A DNA stretch of 33,420 bases, taken from contig RPFO01000376.1 of NCBI GenBank assembly GCA_009746045.1, positions 1-33,420 on the forward strand, read 5' to 3'. Origin of the DNA: Mesostigma viride. Taxonomy: Eukaryota > Streptophyta > Mesostigmatophyceae > Mesostigmatales > Mesostigmataceae. Positions 25,743-33,420 of this stretch are shown here, piece by piece (position 1 is the first letter of the stretch; every line of letters begins with the position of its first letter). The notes below the pieces were generated by a model that had not been told where the DNA came from, searched no databases, and saw only the letters and a list, made by a program, of their open reading frames with translations. The position numbers and the translations under genes were made by a program.

Positions 25743-26349
25743 GTACGTACGGCTGTACGAGAAAAGTACCTTCCGGCCCTGGACTGACGCTGGCGAATCG
25801 GTACGCCGCGCAGATTTGTGGCCGGACGAGGGGATCCCGGGGAAAGAGGGACGGCGGGGAGATCCGCGGGAATCTTCTGACACATGTTCAGAGTCCAGTC
25901 GTACGGACCCCCAATCGGCACCGGACATCAGATCGTACGGAATTCGCTGAATCTTCGCGGTACTGCCTGGGAGAGCGCGGAAGTACCCGAATTTGTACGG
26001 CAACGCCGGAGAGCTCACGAAAGCGCCAGAAACCGTACGGCCTTGCCGCCACTCTGCGAAAAGCGCGGAGAATCCGATCGTCGCCGTAAAAAAGCGCAAA
26101 TTTTCGTACAACCCCCGAGGGCCTGCGAGTCCAGGCCGTCGCGTCCTCGGACATTGCCCGTTTTCCTCCGTCCGTCGACTACACGCCAACTGCCCGTGGC
26201 CCCGTCCGTCCAACCTGCGCCTACTGCCGACTGCCCGAGGCCCCGTCCGTCCAACCTGCGCCGACTGTCGACCCCCCGTCTGCCCGAGCCCCCGTCCGCC
26301 CCCCTGCGCCGTCTGCCCGAGGCCCCGTCCGTCCACCCTTCCCCCGCCC

Positions 26350-27668
26350 ATGGGCAGCCACGTGGCGGAGGGGTGGCAGCGCCCGGAGAGGGGGCGCGGC
26401 AGCTCGTTCCCGAACTCGTTCGACGTGGTGCTGACCACCCTGGACGACTACCTGGTCCGGCCCCCGCGGCCCATCCGCCCGTACGTCCGCACCGCCCCGG
26501 TGGACGGAGAGGTCTTCTACAACGCGAGGGACGTGGCCGTGGCCGTCACCGAGCGGCTGGACTTCAGGGGCACCAAGAGGCTGGTGGAGGCCGTCGCCGC
26601 GCCGACCGCGGACGGGCGCCGGACCGCCGTGGACTTGGAGAACAAGAAGGGGGGGTACCACCTGGCCCGGAGCGTCCTCAAGCCCTTCCTGCTGCGGCTG
26701 CCCTGCCCCGCCGACGGCGTCGACAAGAGGGCGGCCGTGTGCAATCACCTGATCGCCGAGCTGGGCCTGGCCGCGGCGGGGATGATCGTGCGCAGGGGGG
26801 AGGTGCAGGCCGCGGTCGGCCCGGCCGCTGGGGGAGGAGCGGGGGGGCGGCGCTCGAGCGCGAGGTGGAGCGGCGCAAGGTCCAGCTGAGCATGGACGTG
26901 GCCAGGTGCGAGGCCTGGAAGGAGGAGTACGACTGGGCCTGGGTGAACCCGGAGGCGCCAGGGGCGGAGGAGTGCCTCCGCAAGAAGAGCAAGGAGTGGG
27001 CGCGCGTCGAGCACGAGTACTGCGAGGCGACCAACCTGCTCAGGCTGCTCTCCCTCTGCCCCCTCCCCTACACGTCCAAGCTGCCCTGGTTGGACGACCC
27101 GGAGGCCGCCCAGGCGGGGGAGACACCACCGCTGCCCCCGCCGTCAAGGTGGTGCTGCTGGAGGAGGAGCTCGCGGCCAAGAAGGCCGAGCTGGCCGCCC
27201 AGGCGGTGGCCTTGGAGAAGGAGGAGAAGGAGCTAAGGGCCCTGCGCGACCATATGGCCTCCCTGCGCATCCCGGACGGGGCCAAGGGGGCCAAGAAACG
27301 GTGCGCCGCCGACAAGGAAAACGAGCCCCCCCCTTCCACTCCCCCCCTTCTACCAGCTGACCCCCCCTGCCGCCGGGCGCGGCCTCTACTGCCTCACCCC
27401 CCCTCCGCCCGCCACCGTGTACTTTGCCGCCCACGCCCCGTCCCCCGTGCGCCCGGTCGCCCTCTTCTGCACGCACATGGAGAACGAGGTGGGCAAGGCG
27501 CTGGACATGATACGCAGCCCCGCCCTCGAGCCGCTGAGGCGCCAGCGGGACGAGGAAACCGACGCCCAGTATGCGGCCAGGGTGGCGTCCGCGCTGCACG
27601 CCTGCGCGTGTGTGCCAGCGGTCCGCACCGCCATCCAGGCGCTGCACATGTCGGGCGTGCTGAGGTGA
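26350..27668 (+). CDS. MSV199/Bro-like protein with coiled coil, frame-broken in several places
   Basis: The N-terminal part (VFYNARDVAVAVTERLDF and neighbouring sequence) resembles the MSV199/Bro-N DNA-binding domains of large DNA viruses. The middle is a charged coiled coil (LEEELAAKKAELAAQ and on). The last 110 residues, from FYQLTPP to the end, are a compact C-terminal domain in the position where MSV199 proteins carry DUF3627-like domains. The frame is lost at the G7 run 26841-26847, the G5 run 27116-27120, and the C8 and C7 runs 27326-27333 and 27341-27347. One base at each gives 441 codons including the stop. ATG 26350 starts a good frame after a pyrimidine-rich leader. The family call is moderate because the N-terminal match is by eye. 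Confidence 0.55.
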
Positions 27669-28134
27669 CGGAAGGGTCCGAGCGGCCTGACTTAGGGGCG
27701 GGGGTGCGCGTCTAGATGGTTTTGTCCCAGCCGCCCACATGCTCTCGAACGTGTTACTGATTAAATCTATTATTCCTAAATGATCAATGAATCGCGTGTG
27801 TTCAATGAATGTATCATAATCACAGAAATCATTTATTCATTCAGGCGAGTCCTACCTACTATTTATATTACAAGCTCTGGACATGAGAACCGCTGGTCAA
27901 TGATAGTAAGGGGAGAGTCCCCATGCATCAAGAATACACGCATACAAGGCCAGTCCGAAAAAAATGCCCCCTGAAAGTTAGGTACATGAAAGGGCCCTGG
28001 ACAATATTCCTATGGTGCGTCTGCGGAAATAAAAAGGAGCACGCCACAAGGGCCGCGGAGGCCATGCTGGGGCGGCCCACGTCGCCGGCCAGGAGCTCCA
28101 GGGACAGCGAACACAAGAACAGCCTGGAATTCCC
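27669..28134. other. A+T-rich convergent intergenic region
   Basis: This is a 466-bp gap between convergent gene ends, A+T-rich from about 27720 to 27900. It includes a short hairpin GGGGA-GAG-TCCCC at about 27910-27922. No ORF of protein-like composition and no RNA gene is visible. It probably holds only 3' untranslated regions. Confidence 0.5.
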
Positions 28135-29907
28135 TCAGGCGCATCCCTCCGAGCGCGAACGCTTGACCCTCGGCTGATCGTTCTGACTGCAATCCTCGGC
28201 CGCCCGCAGCAGGAAGGGAGAGCAGCTGATGGCACACATCGCAGGGAACGCGGTGCCCTGCTCGCCGCCGTCGTCATCCTCGTCCTCATCCTTGAGGTCG
28301 TCGCAATCCTCATCCTCCAAATCCTCCTCCTCCTCCTCCTCCTCCTCCTCCTCCTCCTCCTGTTTAGGGTCCTCCTCCTCCTGTTTGGGATCCTCCTCCA
28401 TCACGGACTCCTCCTCCTCCTCCTCCTCCTCATCCCACACCCTCATCACGCCCTTCCCCTTGCCAGAATACCCCTTCCCCTTGCCGCTCCCCATGCCAGA
28501 ACCCCCCTTCCCCTTGCCGCTCCCCATGCCAGAACCCCCCTTCCCCTTGCCGCTCCCCATGCCAGAACCCCCCTTCCCCTTGCTGCTCCCGGCCTTGCCA
28601 GACCCCCGCAAGAGGAGTGCCAGACCCTTCTCCTCCTCGCCGTCGCTGCCGCTGTCGCTGCCCTCCATCCAAGTCATGCCGCTAGGGCGGCGCTCCGGAC
28701 GTCCAGAATGCCCCCAGGAGGCGCGGTTCTCGCGCGTCAAAGCGGGAAGGGAGCCGGTGGTGCTGACACAGAATCGCGTGCCGCTGCGATCCAGAATCAG
28801 CTCTTGCCCCCCCAAATCCGTTGGGTGGTCCGCACCCGCAGGGCGGTCACCCCCTGCACGTTCCCAAACACCAACTCGCAGTTGGGCTCCTTCTTCGCCT
28901 CGCCAGCGTCCCGGATGAAATCAGACTCGTTGCAGTACCGGGAGGAGTCCAGCAAGCAGGCCACGCCGCGCTCCTCCCACAAAAAAACAGTTTTTGCGGC
29001 GTTCTCCACCGGAACTGCGCCGAACGGAACCGGACGCACTGCGTATCGCTGCTCGCCGCCCGCATTGATGACGTATTGACGTGCCCTGATGCCACCCTTC
29101 GCGTTGGTGCACACCACCTTGGCAAAACGCTGACCGTTCTTGCGCTTCCAAACCACCGCGATTTGGCGATTCGTGACGGCCCCGACCTGCTGGTTCATGA
29201 TTTGCATCCCAGGGGAGTTGGGGTGGTCATCGCCAGCGGGCTCGATGGCCGTGGTGGTGTACACTCGACCGTCGTCTGCCCCGATGGTCCGCGCGTATCT
29301 CTTCGTGCCCAATTCGATGCCGGAGCGGGCTGCAGCGCACCGAGGAACAAATCACGAGCAGGCAGGCATGGGAAGAAGGGAAAGAGAAACGTAAGCACGC
29401 GAAACGCCGAATGTGGAAAAGATCGAGACGACAGGTCGAGATAAACCGTGGCTACTTGGCCCTTCCCTCTTCAGCCATGGAACAAATCACGAGCAGGCAG
29501 GCATGGGAAGAAGGGAAAGAGAAACGTAAGCACGCGAAACGCCGAATGTGGAAAAGAAGCATGCAGCATCCTCGAGACGACAGGTCGAGATAAACCGTGG
29601 CTACTTGGCCCTTCCCTCTTCAGCCATGGAACAAATCACGAGCAGGCAGGCAGGGAAACGTAAGCTTGCTAGGAACGTAAGCTCGCGAAGGAAGTGCCAG
29701 GAACCTCTTCAGCCATGGAACAAGACGGGCAGGCGCGCCCCTTCTCGAGAAATACCCAACAGGCGACCAGAAACGCGACACGAGCGAGACCCCCCAATCT
29801 ACCCTGAAAACACACACACTGCAGCGGCTACCAGGCGCAGTCGCAGTCACGTGCAGCTCACCGTTGGCGATCTTCCGGTCTTGTGCCGATGCGAACGTGT
29901 TTGCCAT
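28135..29907 (-). CDS. Spliced hypothetical protein with Gly/Lys repeats and an acidic tract
   Basis: Exon 1 is 29907-29862 (MANTFASAQDRKIAN) and exon 2 is 29329-28135. The ATG is in a perfect ACCATGG context with a TATAAA about 112 nt upstream. Removing 29861-29330 joins exons through an Ala codon. The frame is also lost at the C7 run 28807-28813; one base gives 414 codons including the stop. The first 190 residues are an ordered domain (for example QIAVVWKRKNGQRFAKVVC and ARQYVINAGGEQRYAVRP) of unknown family. A Gly/Lys/Ser repeat region (28470-28590), a Glu tract (28318-28365) and a short basic tail ending RSRSEGCA follow. No function is assigned. Confidence 0.65.
28470..28590 (-). repeat. 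33-bp tandem repeat (11-residue Gly/Lys unit)
   Basis: The element ttgccgctcc (ttgctgctcc in the last copy) occurs at 28481, 28514, 28547 and 28580, an exact 33-bp period. It encodes GKGKGGSGMGS repeats, in frame. Confidence 0.85.
29330..29861 (-). other. Probable spliceosomal intron with 135-bp repeats
   Basis: The donor is AACG/GTGAGC and the acceptor GCGCTGCAG/CC, spanning 532 nt. Exon 1 ends in phase 1 and exon 2 supplies the two missing bases, so the phases match exactly. The exon 2 frame has no ATG upstream and meets a TGA inside the intron, so it needs exon 1 for a start. The interior is made of long tandem repeats. Confidence 0.75.
29344..29740. repeat. 135-149 bp tandem repeats in the intron
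   Basis: ggaacaaatcacgagcaggc begins at 29344, 29479 and 29628, with a diverged fourth start at about 29717. The spacing is 135 and 149 bp; copy two carries an extra segment (near aagcatgcagcatcc). Copies are nearly identical, so the expansion is recent. Confidence 0.9.
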
Positions 29908-30018
29908 GGTGGTAGGCGAGTCTGAGAGAGGGAGTGCAGCCGTCCGGCGAGGTGTCAGCCGTCAGTGCGGTGGGAGTTCGTCAGTCGAGCGGTGACCCAC
30001 AGGACAAACGAGCGGGTC

Positions 30019-30024
30019 TTTATA
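30019..30024 (-). promoter_or_regulatory. TATAAA box of the spliced minus gene
   Basis: The minus strand reads GGGTATAAAGACC, with TATAAA about 112 nt before the ATG at 29907, whose context is ACCACCATGG. This is a standard RNA polymerase II arrangement. The 375-bp region to 30282 is shared with the divergent J-domain gene, for which I see no clear TATA element. Confidence 0.6.
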
Positions 30025-30282
30025 CCCACCGGCCGTTCGTTTGAACTTGGGCGCCCAGATCCGGCTGATGTCACGGGCGCCCTGGCGCGGGAAAAGCGAA
30101 TTTTGGGCGGCAAAGGGGAGCCAAGACAGCGGGAACTGGAAGCAGACGGAATCTTCGTCCGCCCACCAGGCTCTCGTCCGCCCATCCACTTGGCGCGGGA
30201 TCATCAAGTGGGCTGCACCGAGCCCCTCCCGAGCCCCCCGCTGGCTTGGCACCACCGTCTTCCTCGTCTGACCGCCAGCTCC

Positions 30283-31496
30283 ATGGGGAACGTCGCAGGC
30301 GTTGTCCAGTCCGCTGCCAAATTGCGAGATGGCGAGAAGAGCGATCTCCTCGACCGAATTCTCCTGGGATGCTTGCCCTTGGCGGACGACGTCGTGAGGA
30401 TTTACCTCGCTGTTCGAGATAGGAAGACGGCTGTGCTGCAGGTGGACAGAGAGGAAGCCAACCAGGTGTACAAACGTCTCAGGCTCTTGCTGCATCCAGA
30501 CAAATGCCGAATTCAAGAAGCCACCGACGCCTTCCAGCGGCTCACCTCCTCGTGGGAACGCGTCGAGGCTGCGGAAGGGGAGTACCATTTTCGCGTGGTG
30601 TCGGGCGGGAGGCGTCAACCCCAGGAGGATGGGGAGTGGGACGACTTGTGGGCCCGTGCGTTCAACGCCGGCATGCGTTCTCAACGGTCCTGCGAGGTGG
30701 AGGCCTGCCGTTTCGCCGACTACATGATTTGCCACTGTGTCGTGGCCGTCGGTGATCTTCCCACGAACCACGACGTCGCCATCGCGGACCTGCAGGCCGT
30801 GTTTTCGTCTGTCGATTCCTGGGGGCGTCAGAAGACGGCGGCCCTCGTCTCCGCGATTTCCGACAAGCTGTTCAGAGTGCGCGGCCCTGCCCCCCTTTGA
30901 TGAGGGACTGGGCTTATAACCTGGTGCTGGACACACTGGCCAAGGAGAGGTGGAAGATCCTTTTTGAGAGGAAGCAGCTCCAGGACCCCACCTACACATT
31001 GCACCAGTTTTACATGGAGCATCCAGACCACCGCCCCCTGGACTACGTGCCATCCCAGGCCTCTGCGACGCCCGCCCCTCCCCCCTCACGCCTGTCAGCC
31101 TGTCTGGCCTCTGCGAGGGAGAGCGGGCTCCCTTCGCCCCCTGGGCGGCGCCGGCAGAGGGGGCGCCCTGTCACGCCGGGGTGCGTGTGGGGATTCCCAC
31201 CTGGAGCACGCGAGCAGCAGGAGGAGGAGGAGGAGTCGGGGGGCGAGGGCCAGAGCAGACCTAGGAAGCGGGGGCGGGACCGGGAGGAGGAGAACCAGAG
31301 CAGGCTGGGCGTGAGGCGCAGGCTGAGGAGGTTCGCCGACAGGGTGGCGCCCCCCAGCGCGCGCGTGAGGGAGCGCGTGTCAGAAATCTACGACGACTTT
31401 GCCGAGACCGCGCCTGCTGCTCCTCCTCCTCCGCCGCCGCCGCGCCCCGTCCCCCGCAGGGATGGCGACATTCGCAGCTTCTTCGCAAAAGTGTGA
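30283..31496 (+). CDS. J-domain protein with an MGNV N-terminus, frame-broken
   Basis: J-domain proteins stimulate Hsp70 chaperones through an HPD motif. It is present here in VYKRLRLLLHPDKCRIQEA (HPD at residues 71-73) and followed by the expected helix (ATDAFQRLTSSWERV). The protein starts MGNVAGVV, an N-myristoylation-type sequence. The frame is lost at the C6 run 30890-30895; one base links it to the following frame, giving 405 codons including the stop. The added part has a helical segment, an Arg/Glu-rich disordered linker and ends DGDIRSFFAKV, resembling a C-terminal PCNA-binding box. ATG 30283 (CCATGGGG) is chosen; the open frame upstream lies in the promoter region and lacks coding character. 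It diverges from the spliced minus gene. Confidence 0.7.
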
Positions 31497-31577
31497 TGTA
31501 TTATAGATCTTATTTCAGTGTGTTATGTTTGATCATGAGTGGACGACAAGTGGGGGTCGTGTATTTATTTACAAATG

Positions 31578-31594
31578 AATAAATTCCCAATAAA
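31578..31594 (+). terminator. Two AATAAA signals
   Basis: AATAAA occurs at 31578-31583 and 31589-31594, about 85 nt after the J-domain gene stop, in the convergent gap to the next minus gene. Confidence 0.55.
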
Positions 31595-31655
31595 TTTGCT
31601 TGCTTGCATGGGTATCTTGTTGGATTCTCGCGCGGGGCGCGCGGCATGCACGCGT

Positions 31656-32032
31656 TTACTTTCTAGTCGCGCTGTTTTTTAGTTGCGAGGGCGCGCCGAC
31701 CGCCTTAAGTAGCTCGCGCACCACGAACGCGGCCCGTTCGCTTGTTGGCAGTTTAGACGCGCGGGTCGTGATACCGCCGACCACCACTCTCCAAAACAGC
31801 GGCCCCCCCCGCCTGTGCAAGCGTTCGTCGGCCGCAGTGACCAGTCTCCATATGGACAGGATGGATTCCGGGTCCAGCAATGTGGACTCGGTCATTAGCA
31901 CGGTGCGGACGTCGTGTTTCAGTTCATTTAAAACCGCTTCCTCGTGCCCCCCCCGTCCCGTGAGTGCCTTATCGTCCGCATTCCCTCGCGGATCCTCTTC
32001 AGCTTGGACAACCCGGACAGGATCTCGTCCAT
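31656..32032 (-). CDS. Small hypothetical helical protein, about 125 aa, frame-broken
   Basis: From ATG 32032 the protein starts MDEILSGLSKLKRIREG, then loses frame at the C8 run 31947-31954. One base gives 126 codons including the stop at 31656-31658. It appears all-helical (for example AVLNELKHDVRTVLMTES and ERAAFVVRELLKAVG) and ends in a basic tail. The continuous minus frame from 32060 starts with a less protein-like sequence, so I prefer the joined reading. No family is recognised. Confidence 0.5.
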
Positions 32033-32578
32033 CGCGACACGTCCGCGGACAGGGTGACATAAATCGGGCGGTGTGTCAAGTGGGACCGGCCCGTGTGTAC
32101 GTCGAGCACCTTAAAAACCAATTTCCTGGTCAAGGGCAAAACAAGACGGTAATGCAGCCGAACCAGAAAGCCAACAGGGAGGCCGCCCTAGCAGCTATGT
32201 GATTCTAAAAATGAATGAAAGCAAGTCTCATTACTTTCCTCACGTGTGTTGGTTGCTAAGGTAAACAATATCAAAATCCAAAGCAAAAATATATAAAAAA
32301 AGAAAAAAATCATAAAACCCTTTAATCCATGACACTACGGAGGTTCGAACCCAGCACCACACGGAAAGTGACCACACGCAGCACGACCTCCGTCACGACG
32401 CACTCCGCCTACGGAATTTTGGGGGAAATAGAGTTATATATTAACGTTTAGCGGATGTGTGCACCGCCCCTGACACCCCGAGGCCGCGCGCGCGCTGCCC
32501 GTTGTGTACGTGGCTGACAACAAATGAAAATATATTCCCGTCGTCGAAGTGAGACGATGCTCTCCTCCTACAGCAGCC
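32033..32578. other. A+T-rich intergenic region upstream of the second MGNV gene
   Basis: This gap of about 545 bp has an A-rich stretch at about 32270-32325 and a tRNA-like ggttcgaaccc at 32342-32352. It also holds a candidate 5' leader intron: AAG/GTAAAC at 32261 and TCCTCCTACAG ending at 32573, just before the ATG at 32579. No protein gene is supported. Confidence 0.45.
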
Positions 32579-33352
32579 ATGGGGAACGTCCAAGGTGTCC
32601 TGTCCCGGGCCCACGAGCTTTTGGGAGCGGACGAAAACGAAAAGGACCAGCTGATTCAGTGTCTCATGGAGGGCTGTTTAGGCAGCACCATTACGGATGG
32701 GTGCGTCGACAGGTTCGTAGCTAATCGTGGGAATAGGAAGCATCCCGACCCGGAGCCCCGGTATATCCTGCAGAGATACATGGTCCTGCGCCAGCTCCTT
32801 GACGAGACCCCCGAGGTTTCGCGAATCATGAGAGTCAAGGATGCTGTCAAGGCGAGGGTGCCTCTCGAAATCAGGTCCAGAGTCGACATGGACAAGCTTT
32901 TCAGCGACCAGGACGTCCTTTTCGAGAAGTGGAAGGTGCAGGAAGCCAGAAACCGAGTGGCCAGGGCGGAGAAACAGGAAAGAATCGCGAGAGAAAAGAG
33001 GCGCCAGGAGCAGGCGGAAGATAGTAAGAAACAGCGGGAGAAGCTGAGGAAAGAACAGATTGCGAGGGACAAGCTCGCGAGAAAAGAGAGGAAGATGGCC
33101 CCCTTCCGCAAGCTTACGACAATATGGTCGCCAGCCCCCAAGGAGTCCCAGCCGCCCCCGCCCCCTCCGTCCAATGACGGTGTCCATGTCCAGCCCCCCC
33201 TCGGCGCCTGCGGCCCTCAGCCACGCCAGGTCAGCAGAGGGGAGCTGCAGGTAGCACAGGGTTGTGAGGCTTTTCACGCGCCTTGGTCTCTCTCCTGTCT
33301 CCCCCTCTTTGACAGCGCTCCTGTTCGCTTGGATGCGTGCGTGCACTGGTGA
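32579..33352 (+). CDS. MGNV-family protein with a long charged helix, 257 aa
   Basis: The protein starts MGNVQGVLSRAHELL in a CCATGGGG context, like the J-domain gene. The first 45-50 residues share the pattern MGNV-GV, then EK-L, then a GCL motif and RK with that protein, so the two are probably paralogous at the N-terminus. No HPD motif is present. Residues about 125-175 form an unusually long charged helix (EKQERIAREKRRQEQAEDSK), probably a single alpha-helix or coiled coil, followed by a Pro-rich segment. The tail after about residue 210 changes composition and may be read in the wrong frame after another lost base near the C runs at 33160-33200, so the true end is uncertain. No function is assigned. 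Confidence 0.6.
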   Translation: MGNVQGVLSRAHELLGADENEKDQLIQCLMEGCLGSTITDGCVDRFVANRGNRKHPDPEPRYILQRYMVLRQLLDETPEVSRIMRVKDAVKARVPLEIRSRVDMDKLFSDQDVLFEKWKVQEARNRVARAEKQERIAREKRRQEQAEDSKKQREKLRKEQIARDKLARKERKMAPFRKLTTIWSPAPKESQPPPPPPSNDGVHVQPPLGACGPQPRQVSRGELQVAQGCEAFHAPWSLSCLPLFDSAPVRLDACVHW

Positions 33353-33420
33353 TGACAGCACGCCATGCCATGACTTGGACAGCCGGCACTCCGAGTCTCC
33401 TCCGCTCGTTAAGAGGGCGT

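Larger units (their letters stand above)
25173..26349. other. Repeat-rich intergenic region between divergent genes
   Basis: This 1.2 kb stretch separates the leader of the KilA-N/RING gene (minus) from the MSV199/Bro-like gene (plus). It holds a 30-bp repeat at about 25250-25344, a large imperfect inverted repeat at 25597-25742 with a central hairpin, a run of GTACG-containing motifs between about 25510 and 26110, and a pyrimidine-rich, ccgtccgtcc-like stretch from 26140 to 26345. A 397-codon minus ORF crosses it, but its composition and repeats give no sign of a protein. I see no supportable gene here. Confidence 0.55.

Noticed and set aside
25245-26438. 397-codon minus ORF across the repeat-rich gap
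   Set aside because: It reads through the 30-bp repeat, the inverted repeat and the pyrimidine-rich stretch with no domain-like sequence. It crosses the start of the MSV199/Bro-like gene on the other strand.
32335-32400. tRNA-like sequence with ggttcgaaccc and an inverted ACGGAGGT/ACCTCCGT pair
   Set aside because: On either strand the T-stem does not pair properly, there is no acceptable anticodon arm with T33, and the acceptor would abut the T-loop. It may be a tRNA-derived relic, but I cannot support a gene.

Overview
The window is G+C-rich DNA from a nucleocytoplasmic large DNA virus (NCLDV, Nucleocytoviricota), either a giant-virus contig or an endogenous copy in a protist or algal genome. 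The diagnostic genes are a D5-like SF3 primase-helicase, a VLTF-2/A1L-type late transcription factor, a DUF5871-like protein, a DUF5760-like protein, an OTU-like protease carrying two YCGN-type motifs, a small two-span membrane protein, KilA-N/RING and KilA-N proteins, an F-box protein and an MSV199/Bro-like protein. I cannot place it in a family from one window. No rRNA, tRNA, CRISPR array or insertion sequence is supported.

Layout. 1-2353: truncated D5 helicase (minus). 2354-2809: intergenic, with a phased AGATCT palindrome cluster. 2810-7232: KilA-N gene with a GC-AG intron full of hairpin minisatellites, then small genes on both strands, the F-box gene and an acidic protein. 7266-13536: a tightly packed minus-strand run (RING/TRAF finger, DUF5760-like, unknown, OTU, DUF5871-like, HNH-like, unknown). 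13590-16405: one small plus gene, three overlapping minus genes including VLTF-2, and a plus gene leading into a complete NifS-like cysteine desulfurase (16335-17528). 17516-19720: two minus genes and a complete DNA cytosine-5 methyltransferase. 19745-23683: an intact 1312-codon gene whose middle is visibly more A+T-rich than its surroundings. 23713 to the end is looser and more eukaryote-like: a KilA-N/RING gene with three candidate leader introns, a 1.2 kb repeat-rich gap, an MSV199/Bro-like gene, a spliced gene with a TATA box and Kozak start, a J-domain gene and a paralogue sharing its MGNV N-terminus.

Two patterns govern how the window should be read. First, about a dozen genes are broken by net one-base losses, mostly at G or C runs. 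Supplying one base per site restores a length divisible by three in every testable case, with no clear nonsense mutations, so I treat these as probable read errors rather than pseudogenes. Second, at least two coding introns and three leader introns have canonical splice signals, and both coding introns are filled with tandem repeats. This implies access to a host spliceosome, that is, nuclear transcription or endogenisation.

Functionally the window mixes replication and transcription (D5, VLTF-2, DUF5871-like), ubiquitin-pathway manipulation (OTU, F-box, RING/TRAF, KilA-N/RING), DNA modification (C5 methyltransferase), sulfur or redox metabolism (cysteine desulfurase) and chaperone recruitment (J-domain).
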